A DNA stretch of 49,710 nt, from NCBI GenBank assembly GCA_964415525.1, contig CAYQAS010000016.1:1-49710 (forward strand), read 5' to 3'. Below the pieces are notes generated by a model that saw nothing but the letters and a program-made list of their open reading frames with translations, searched no databases and was not told where the DNA came from. Below, in pieces: positions 43,967 to 49,710 of the stretch (position 1 is the first letter of the stretch; every line of letters begins with the position of its first letter). The stretch is from CAZPUI01 sp964415525 (GTDB lineage Bacteria; Acidobacteriota; Holophagae; Holophagales; Holophagaceae). Both the position numbers and the translations under genes were made by a program.

Positions 43967-45010
43967 TCAGGGCTGGATGGTGATGGGCCAGGGCGTGACG
44001 CCAGCGGCGTTGTAATTGACCCTGAACCTGTATGTCGTCACATCAAGCGCCGTGCTGTAACCCAGGTAAGTCAGGAAGCTGCTGCTGTTCGGCTGGAAGT
44101 CGAAAGGCGAGATGTTGTAGTCACGACATCCCCCCGTCACGGTGATCTGGATTTCACCGCCTGTCCCTGCGGGACTTGAGCGAAGCTGAATGGCGTGGTC
44201 GAGCACATCGAAACGATTCGCGGCTCCGTGGCTCTTGCGATTGATCTTGGTGCCGGCTGGCGCGATGACCTCGGTCTGAGTCTGGGTGGCATCGAGGTAG
44301 GTCAGGGTCGCGGTGAAGAACTGATTGGGCGAATCCGCCCATCCACAGGCGGGGGTCCTCATCGCCACAAACGAGACGTTGAGCATCACCGGATAAGTGG
44401 CCTCGCTGGTCACGGGAAGCGTATACGGCGGCATGGGAAACACTAGGTCATCGCCACTGGGCGTGCCGGAGTTGGCCACGGTGTCGTCCTTGGCATTGGC
44501 CCCGGCGCTGTGCACGATCCAACCCACCGATGGGCTCGTCACATAGCGCAACTCCAGAAACCTCCCCCAGGCATCCACCGGCCGATTGAAGCCATCCACC
44601 GCGCCCCTCCAGTACGGGCCATTCCAGGTCGTGCCAGGCGCCTCGCTGCCTGTGAAGGCTGGGGGCGGTGTTGCGAAACTTGCATCCGAGATTCCCACCT
44701 GAGTGCGATCCACCAAGGCACGCAGATCCCAGCTCCGCGTGGCATCCCCGGTGCGTTGGAAACCCGTGGGCACGTCCGGAACGTACTTAAAGTCCGTATT
44801 GAGGTTCGCACCGGTCGCCCCGCTCGGCTGATCCACGGTGTAGGGGAAGAACCCTCGGAAGGCCTGAGGCAGCATGCGCCGCGTGGCCTCGGTGCGCTCC
44901 GCATCCAGGCGCTTCACGCCCATGTGCAGGCCGCCGATCACCGCCACCAGCAGGATCGCGGCGAGGAGGAGTGCCACCACCAACCCGAAGCCACGCTCTC
45001 CCCGCCTCAC
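43967..45010 (-). CDS. Pseudopilin-like protein lacking Glu5
   Basis: This encodes 347 residues. MRRGERGFGLVVALLLAAILLVAVIGG looks like a type III prepilin signal (charged leader, G/F junction, hydrophobic helix), but the conserved Glu at +5 is replaced by Val (GFGLVV for GFTLIE). The body shares WNGPYWRGAVDGFNRPVDAWGRFLEL with the next pseudopilin upstream, plus GDDLVFP. This indicates paralogy and a minor pseudopilin role (GspK-like tip proteins also lack Glu5). Cys-containing loops (TPACGW, GGCRDY) could form a disulfide. Its ATG overlaps the upstream stop (ATGA). Confidence 0.75.
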   Translation of the reverse strand: MRRGERGFGLVVALLLAAILLVAVIGGLHMGVKRLDAERTEATRRMLPQAFRGFFPYTVDQPSGATGANLNTDFKYVPDVPTGFQRTGDATRSWDLRALVDRTQVGISDASFATPPPAFTGSEAPGTTWNGPYWRGAVDGFNRPVDAWGRFLELRYVTSPSVGWIVHSAGANAKDDTVANSGTPSGDDLVFPMPPYTLPVTSEATYPVMLNVSFVAMRTPACGWADSPNQFFTATLTYLDATQTQTEVIAPAGTKINRKSHGAANRFDVLDHAIQLRSSPAGTGGEIQITVTGGCRDYNISPFDFQPNSSSFLTYLGYSTALDVTTYRFRVNYNAAGVTPWPITIQP

Positions 45011-45855
45011 AGGCTCACCTTCACCGTGCGACTCTCGCCCGGAAGCAGGTCCAGTGCGAGGTTCACGGCTGAACCGGTCGGTCCCACCGAGAGGAGGACG
45101 GCCCCCGCCGGAACGTTGAACTGGTAGGTCGCCGTTGACCCCACGGCTCCGGTATTCGCGAGGGGACGGGTCGGTATGGCCAGGGCACCCACGGTCGGCG
45201 CACTGGCCAGGGTCGGTGTGCAGCGCGTCGTGGACGCCGGAGCGGTGCCATAGACGAAGTAGAGAATGGCATTGCCCGTGATGTTGGCGCTGTTCTTGGT
45301 GACTTCCAGTGTCAGGGTGGCGTTGTGGGCTAGATAGGGCACTGCGACCGCGGGATAGACCAGATCATCGCTGGTACCCATGGTTCGATCCTTCCCACTG
45401 CTCACGACCTGCCAGGCCCCCGAATTCACCGAGAGCTGGATGACCCTGCCCCAGGCGTCCACCGGCTGGCTGGAACCGTTGACAGGCCCTGTCCAGTACG
45501 GCCCGTTCCAGCCGCTCAGGAAGGTGTAGAGGTTGCCGTAGGGGCTCGTCCCAGCCCAGCTGGTGCCGGTCTGGGTCACCATGACCTTGAGATCCGATTG
45601 GGTGACCGTGGGATCGAACCCGAAGTCCGCCCGCATGTTGGCCACCCGCCGGTCCCGCGCGCCGAAACAGCCCTCAAAGGCCTGCTTGAGCAGATCCCGA
45701 GTTCGGTATTCCCGCTGCTGATCCATGGCCCGGCTTGCCAGGGGCGCCATGGCCCCAGCCAGGATGGCGATGACAAGGATGGCGATGGCCGCCTCGATGA
45801 GGGTGAAGCCAGCGCGAGCTTCCGGTCGATGCACCCGCTTAGTGCGCGCCGGCAT
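45007..45855 (-). CDS. Minor pseudopilin
   Basis: This encodes 282 residues. The ATG at 45855 has GGAGG 5 nt upstream and lies 17 bp inside the end of the gspF-like gene. The leader ends in RAGFTLIEAAIAILVIAILAG, the full prepilin cleavage motif with Glu5. The globular domain has WNGPYWTGPVNGSSQPVDAWGRVIQL and SSGKDRTMGTSDDLVYP, the second resembling the calcium-binding loop region of major pseudopilins. It is larger than a GspG, so a minor (H/I/J-type) pseudopilin is likely. It is paralogous to the following gene. Confidence 0.85.
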   Translation of the reverse strand: MPARTKRVHRPEARAGFTLIEAAIAILVIAILAGAMAPLASRAMDQQREYRTRDLLKQAFEGCFGARDRRVANMRADFGFDPTVTQSDLKVMVTQTGTSWAGTSPYGNLYTFLSGWNGPYWTGPVNGSSQPVDAWGRVIQLSVNSGAWQVVSSGKDRTMGTSDDLVYPAVAVPYLAHNATLTLEVTKNSANITGNAILYFVYGTAPASTTRCTPTLASAPTVGALAIPTRPLANTGAVGSTATYQFNVPAGAVLLSVGPTGSAVNLALDLLPGESRTVKVSL

Positions 45856-47056
45856 TGATGCCTCCAATGAGCGTATAGATCGGCAGCAGGATCGAGACGG
45901 CCACAAAGATCAGAACGGCGGCGAGCACGATCATGAGCATGGGCTCGATGACCTGGAAGAGCCGCTTGATGCTGGCTTGGACCTCGGCGTCGAAATACTG
46001 GCTGACCTTCCCCATGGTCTGTTCGAGGTTGCCCGCCTCCTCGCCGATGGCCAGCATCCGCACCACCAACTGGGGGAAGTAGCCCTGGGTGGCTGCCATC
46101 ACCGCCAGCCGCTCGCCACGTTCAACGCCTTCCCTGATCGAACGGACGCAGAGCCCCAGCCGGGCATTCCCCGTCACGCCCTCGCACTCATGCAGCAGTC
46201 GGACGATGGGAATCCCGCTTCGGTACTGGGCCGCAAAGAAGTTCGAGAACCGGGAGAGCCCCATCTTGGTCGCCAGAACGCCGATCACCGGAATCTTCAG
46301 TTTCCAGGTATCCCAGCGGAGGCGGAAGCCGGGATCCTTCAATGCGTTGCGCAGGCCCAACCACGCGAGAAGCGGAATCACAGCAAGGAGCCAGCCGAAG
46401 CGGGCCAGCACATCGCCCAGGGCCATGAAGATCCGCGTGGGCAGCGGGAGCGCGACGTTGAAGTCACGCAACATCTTCAGGATGCTCGGCAACGAGAAGA
46501 CGCTCACCACCAGGATGATCAGGCCAATCAGGCTGAGGACGACGATGGGATAGGTGGAGGCCTGCTTCACTTGACTCGCGAAGTGGTCCTCCCACTCCAC
46601 CAGCTTGATGACCTCCCGGATGGCGTCGTCGAGGCGGCCGCTCGCCTCCCCAGCCCGGATCATGCTCACCTGCAGCCGATTGAAGATCTCAGGGTGGGTC
46701 TCCATGGCCTCGGACAGGGCCGCACCGCCCTCGATGCGCCGTCGGACGTCCTGAATGGCTGCATCCAGGTTTGGATTCTCCGGCACGCGGTAGTCGTGAA
46801 GGGCGGACAGCAGCGGAACACCGGCTTCCACGTACGAGGCCATGTGCAGCATGAAGGAGGCGAGCTCCTTGCGCTTGATCCGGGCCCTTCCCGTCTTTCT
46901 GCCGGATTCTGAACCCGCAGCCACGGGCTCCGCCTTGACCAGGAACGCCCGCTCCGCCGCAAGTTCCAGCGCCAGGGTCTGGATATCTTCCGCCGCGCGC
47001 ACACCCTTGAGGACCTTGCCGTCCTGATTGCGGGCCTGGAATGCGAAGGCGGGCAT
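45839..47056 (-). CDS. gspF: GspF/PilC-type inner-membrane platform protein
   Basis: This 405-residue polytopic platform protein couples the ATPase to pseudopilin assembly. It has two homologous T2SSF cytoplasmic domains (KRKELASFMLHMASYVEAGVPLLSAL..GEASGRLDDAI and FSNFFAAQYRSGIPIVRLL..AIGEEAGNLEQTMGKVSQYFDAEVQASIKRLFQVIEPMLMIV), each followed by transmembrane segments, three in all. Length is typical. The start overlaps the gspE stop by 1 nt. Confidence 0.96.
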   Translation of the reverse strand: MPAFAFQARNQDGKVLKGVRAAEDIQTLALELAAERAFLVKAEPVAAGSESGRKTGRARIKRKELASFMLHMASYVEAGVPLLSALHDYRVPENPNLDAAIQDVRRRIEGGAALSEAMETHPEIFNRLQVSMIRAGEASGRLDDAIREVIKLVEWEDHFASQVKQASTYPIVVLSLIGLIILVVSVFSLPSILKMLRDFNVALPLPTRIFMALGDVLARFGWLLAVIPLLAWLGLRNALKDPGFRLRWDTWKLKIPVIGVLATKMGLSRFSNFFAAQYRSGIPIVRLLHECEGVTGNARLGLCVRSIREGVERGERLAVMAATQGYFPQLVVRMLAIGEEAGNLEQTMGKVSQYFDAEVQASIKRLFQVIEPMLMIVLAAVLIFVAVSILLPIYTLIGGINAGAH

Positions 47057-48744
47057 CAGTCCTCCACCATGGCCACGCGGACCGCTTCCTCCAGGGGAAT
47101 GATGCCCTGCTGGGCCAACCCCAACGCGTGATCGAAGAGGCTCGTCTTGCCCTCCCGGCGCGCCTGGGCCTCGATGTCCGCCAGGGGGGCCTGATCTGCG
47201 ATCAACTGCCGGACGGCTGGGGTCACGTGCAGCAGGTCATGGACGGGGCGCCGCCCCTTGATGCCCTTGAAATCGCATGCTTCGCAGCCCTTCCCACGCA
47301 TCCAGAGCCCGCCCCGCTGGTCCGGCCGCAGGAGCGCGAGGGCCTCCGCCTCCGGTTCGTAGAGCTGGGAGCAGGCGGGGCAGTTGGCACGCACGAGGCG
47401 CTGGGCGTGGATGCCGAGCACCGCCGCCGCCAGCTCCAGGTTCGAGACGCCCATGTCCCGCAGACGCGGAATGGCTCCCACCGGGTCGTTGGTGTGGAGC
47501 GTACTCAGCACCAGGTGGCCCGTCATGGCGGCCCGCATGGCGATGCCCGCTGTTTCCCCATCGCGGATCTCTCCAATGAGGATCACGTCGGGATCCTGGC
47601 GCAAAATCGATCGAAGCCCAGCGGCAAACGTCATGCCCGCCTTCACATTCACCTGGACCTGCGTGATGAGCGGAAGCTCGTATTCCACCGGGTCTTCCAC
47701 CGTCACGATGCAGCGGTCGCTGGTGTTGATGGAGTTCAGGGCGGAATAGAGGGTCGTCGTCTTGCCGCTGCCCGTAGGCCCCGTCACCAGGATCACGCCG
47801 TGGGGCCGTCCCAGCATCATGCGGAAGGCCCCGCCCACGTTGGGTGGCATGTTGAGCTGATCCAAACCCATGATGAGCTTGGACTTGTCCAGGATGCGCA
47901 GCACGGCCTTCTCGCCATGGTTCGCCGGCAGGAAGCTGGCGCGCACATCAAAGCGGCGGCGCCCAAAGGCGATCTGGAACTTGCCGTCCTGGGGCAGACG
48001 GCTCTCGGCGATGTTCACTTCCGCCTTGATCTTCAGGCGCGTCATCACCGCGTTCTGCACAGCCTTCGGCAGGGTCGGCCCCTGTTGCAGGGTGCCATCC
48101 ACTCGGTAGCGCGTGAGTACCGTGCGTTCGGAAGGCTGCACATGAAGATCCGTCGCCCGGTCCTTCACGGCCTTGAGCAGCAATTGATCCACGATCTGGA
48201 CCACAGGCAGCAGTTCGCCTTCGGCACCCGCCCGATCGGAGACGGCGCTGCGGATGGCGTCCTCAATCAGATCCTCGATGCGCTTCTGCTGGCCGTAGGC
48301 CTCGTTGATCTTGGCGTGGATATCGTCTTCCGCCGCCGCCAGCACTTTGACCCGAAGCCCCGTCAGCCGCTCCAGTTCGTCCAAGGCGGTGATGTCGTAG
48401 ATGTTGCCGAGAGCCACGGAAAGGTCGCCCCCCAGCCGCTCTACGGGCACCGCCGCCAGCCGCCGCGCCGCGCCTTCAGGTACGAGGGCCAGCACCTCCG
48501 CCGGGATGAATACGTCCGTCAGGTCCACACTGCGGACGCCCCCCTGCTCTGCTAGGGCCGTGCTGAGCATCTGGGGCGTCACAAACCCCAGCATGGTCAG
48601 GATCTCGCCGAGCATGGCTCCCGTGCGCTTCTGCTCCCGGATCGCCATCTCCAGCTGGCGCTCCGTGATGATGCCCCGGTCCACGAGGCGTTCCCCCAGC
48701 ATTTTGCGGGGGGGCTGCGCGGCTTTGGGATCGGGTGCGTTCAT
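47056..48744 (-). CDS. gspE: GspE/PilB-type assembly ATPase
   Basis: This 562-residue hexameric motor powers pseudopilus or pilus extension. The ATG at 48744 (MNAPDPKAAQ) is preferred to a GTG at 48756, though neither has a strong ribosome-binding site. The N-terminal MshEN/T2SSE_N domain (LGERLVDRGIITERQLEMAIREQKRTGAMLGEILTMLGFV) may bind c-di-GMP, as some members do. VTGPTGSGKTTTLYSAL is Walker A, QDPDVILIGEIRDGETA contains Walker B, and LSTLHTNDPVGAIPRLRDMGV follows. CPAC..CEAC is the tetracysteine zinc site of assembly, not retraction, ATPases. A hairpin precedes it. Confidence 0.96.
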   Translation of the reverse strand: MNAPDPKAAQPPRKMLGERLVDRGIITERQLEMAIREQKRTGAMLGEILTMLGFVTPQMLSTALAEQGGVRSVDLTDVFIPAEVLALVPEGAARRLAAVPVERLGGDLSVALGNIYDITALDELERLTGLRVKVLAAAEDDIHAKINEAYGQQKRIEDLIEDAIRSAVSDRAGAEGELLPVVQIVDQLLLKAVKDRATDLHVQPSERTVLTRYRVDGTLQQGPTLPKAVQNAVMTRLKIKAEVNIAESRLPQDGKFQIAFGRRRFDVRASFLPANHGEKAVLRILDKSKLIMGLDQLNMPPNVGGAFRMMLGRPHGVILVTGPTGSGKTTTLYSALNSINTSDRCIVTVEDPVEYELPLITQVQVNVKAGMTFAAGLRSILRQDPDVILIGEIRDGETAGIAMRAAMTGHLVLSTLHTNDPVGAIPRLRDMGVSNLELAAAVLGIHAQRLVRANCPACSQLYEPEAEALALLRPDQRGGLWMRGKGCEACDFKGIKGRRPVHDLLHVTPAVRQLIADQAPLADIEAQARREGKTSLFDHALGLAQQGIIPLEEAVRVAMVED

Positions 48745-48756
48745 AGGCCCAGGCAC

Positions 48757-48786
48757 GATGGGCCCGTCACAGAGGGCGGGCCCATC
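48757..48786 (-). promoter_or_regulatory. Intercistronic stem-loop between major pseudopilin and gspE
   Basis: A perfect 9-bp stem GATGGGCCC/GGGCCCATC (48786-48778 with 48765-48757) with a 12-nt loop fills the 59-bp gap. No U-tract follows, so partial attenuation or mRNA 3'-end protection of the pseudopilin message is more likely than full termination. Confidence 0.65.
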
Positions 48787-48803
48787 AGTAATGTCGGCGG
48801 CGA

Positions 48804-49466
48804 CTAGTTCACCCGCATCACGATGTCATCGGCACCGGTGGTGGTGGTGGTCCAGGACACGGGTTGGATGGCCGGGGTGCCCACGGCCGTTGTGTTTATT
48901 GCGAGCGTGCCTCTGTCCGGCCCGGCGGATACCACCCAGATGGGTCCATTGCCAGTCTGACCATCGGCGTTGTAACCCAGGATCAGGTAGCGAGAGCCCC
49001 AGGGGTCCGTCTTCGCCGCCACGTCATTGGCCAGATAGGGCCCCTTGTAGCAGAACTCCGTCCTCGCGGTGGTCCCGTAGAGCTGATCGACGCTGGTCGT
49101 CCCCAGGGGCGGGCAGAATAGGTTCAGGAAGCTGTTCCCAACCCCGATGGTCAAATTTCCCGAATCCAGGGTGGGAGCCGTACCGGCGGAGCCCCAGATC
49201 GCGCCCGCAGCCCCGGTGGGAGGGGTGGCAGCACCATCCACCACCGCGGAGGCATGCCCGGCGACACTCGGGCGGCTGCCAATGTCCTTCATCTGGCTTG
49301 CAATGGCGGCGGCAATGACCTGGACGTCGTTCTTGGCCCGGGCGATGCGGCTGTCCTGGATGTTCTTGATCACCAGGGGCACGACGATCCCGGACAAGAT
49401 CGCAACCACCGCAATGGCGACGGCGGCTTCGATGAGCGTGAAACCCTGTTGGCGGCGAATATCCAT
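48804..49466 (-). CDS. gspG: Major pseudopilin
   Basis: This encodes 220 residues. The ATG at 49466 has AGGAG 5 nt upstream. A short leader is followed by QQGFTLIEAAVAIAVVAILSG, the canonical prepilin peptidase site, with cleavage before Phe. The globular domain ends in DPWGSRYLILGYNADGQTGNGPIWVVSAGPDR, matching the GspG C-terminal calcium-binding loop pattern. Two Cys (LFCPP, EFCYKG) may pair. It is longer than typical GspG (~140-150) by an inserted Gly/Ala/Thr-rich stretch (~85-130). It is the first gene of the operon. No prepilin peptidase gene is in the window. Confidence 0.88.
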   Translation of the reverse strand: MDIRRQQGFTLIEAAVAIAVVAILSGIVVPLVIKNIQDSRIARAKNDVQVIAAAIASQMKDIGSRPSVAGHASAVVDGAATPPTGAAGAIWGSAGTAPTLDSGNLTIGVGNSFLNLFCPPLGTTSVDQLYGTTARTEFCYKGPYLANDVAAKTDPWGSRYLILGYNADGQTGNGPIWVVSAGPDRGTLAINTTAVGTPAIQPVSWTTTTTGADDIVMRVN

Positions 49467-49593
49467 GAAGTCTCCTGTGACATGAGCTGTATGGGAAATC
49501 CAAGGGGGTCGAAAAGCACAGAGGCATGGATGGCATCCACGCCAAACGCCATGGAAGACGCATCCTGACTCTTCGACCTCGCCACCCGCGGAC

Positions 49594-49623
49594 TTGAACA
49601 AATCCGCCTTCTGGCGATAGGAT
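49594..49623 (+). promoter_or_regulatory. Promoter of the tRNA-Gly gene
   Basis: TTGAAC at 49594-49599 and TAGGAT at 49618-49623 with an 18-nt spacer resemble sigma-70 -35 and -10 boxes. The -10 ends 11 nt before the tRNA 5' end, an expected distance. Confidence 0.6.
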
Positions 49624-49634
49624 GGGCAACTACT

Positions 49635-49709
49635 GCGGGCGTAGTTCAGTGGTAGAACGTCAGCTTCCCAAGCTGAATGTCGACGGTTCAATCCCGTTCG
49701 CCCGCTCCA
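49635..49709 (+). tRNA. tRNA-Gly (anticodon CCC)
   Basis: The cloverleaf is complete. The acceptor GCGGGCG (49635-49641) pairs with CGCCCGC (49699-49705). The D-arm is GTTC..GAAC. The anticodon arm TCAGC-TTCCCAA-GCTGA gives CCC. The T-arm is GACGG-TTCAATC-CCGTT (one G-U pair), with discriminator T and an encoded CCA. It reads GGG codons, which suits a GC-rich genome. It lies divergent from the pseudopilin gene. Confidence 0.96.
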
Positions 49710-49710
49710 A

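Overview
The window looks like a GC-rich (roughly two thirds G+C) chromosome segment of a diderm, probably an acidobacterium near Holophaga/Geothrix. That placement is an inference from gene content: lipid A synthesis (LpxK), a secretin-based export machine, many secreted S9, amidohydrolase and sortilin-like proteins, and strong antisense codon bias. No 16S or marker search was possible. I see no phage, insertion sequence or CRISPR array. A run of 100 Ns at 34397-34496 marks an assembly gap.

Layout. 1-9.4 kb: secreted and envelope proteins (a beta-helix lipoprotein, a degenerate M23-like lipoprotein, a large metzincin-like protease, an OmpA-domain protein, a small coiled-coil protein, and a 1001-residue VIT/VWA/TPR/DUF2135 protein). 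9.5-17.7 kb: an S9 peptidase, a DUF4287/DUF5655 gene paired with tag (3-methyladenine glycosylase), a glutaredoxin-like gene that overlaps tag tail to tail, a Sel1 membrane protein, and a 902-residue sortilin/BNR propeller protein. 17.9-21.4 kb: an amidohydrolase in apparent operon with a LytS/LytR-type two-component pair. 21.7-27 kb: a desaturase and COG2907-type oxidoreductase operon whose 3' end has been tandemly amplified as a 101-bp unit, a glycine-zipper lipoprotein, an ABC-F ATPase and a decayed second desaturase.

27-34.4 kb: a complete-looking assimilatory sulfate reduction operon on the minus strand, in the order cobA, sirohaem synthase, sulfite reductase, TauE/SafE permease, cysH (APS-reductase type), cysD, cysN. 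It is preceded by a clear SAM-I (S-box) riboswitch with a hairpin that would mask the cobA ribosome-binding site. Two related inverted-repeat elements sit on either side of cysD. The operon supplies sirohaem for its own sulfite reductase and makes sulfide for cysteine and methionine, so control by SAM is logical.

34.5-39.5 kb: a truncated DUF2721 gene, isocitrate dehydrogenase, a small protein, a cNMP-binding/FHA protein, lpxK and an outer-membrane beta-barrel. 39.6-49.5 kb: a tightly overlapping nine-gene type II secretion/type IV pilus-like operon (pseudopilin, E, F, two paralogous pseudopilins, PilM/PilN-like fusion, PilO-like, PilP-like, secretin). The window ends in tRNA-Gly(CCC).

The observations most worth follow-up are the SAM-I riboswitch, the paired inverted repeats flanking cysD, the 101-bp amplification at the oxidoreductase stop codon, the internally deleted desaturase copy, and the unusual pseudopilins.
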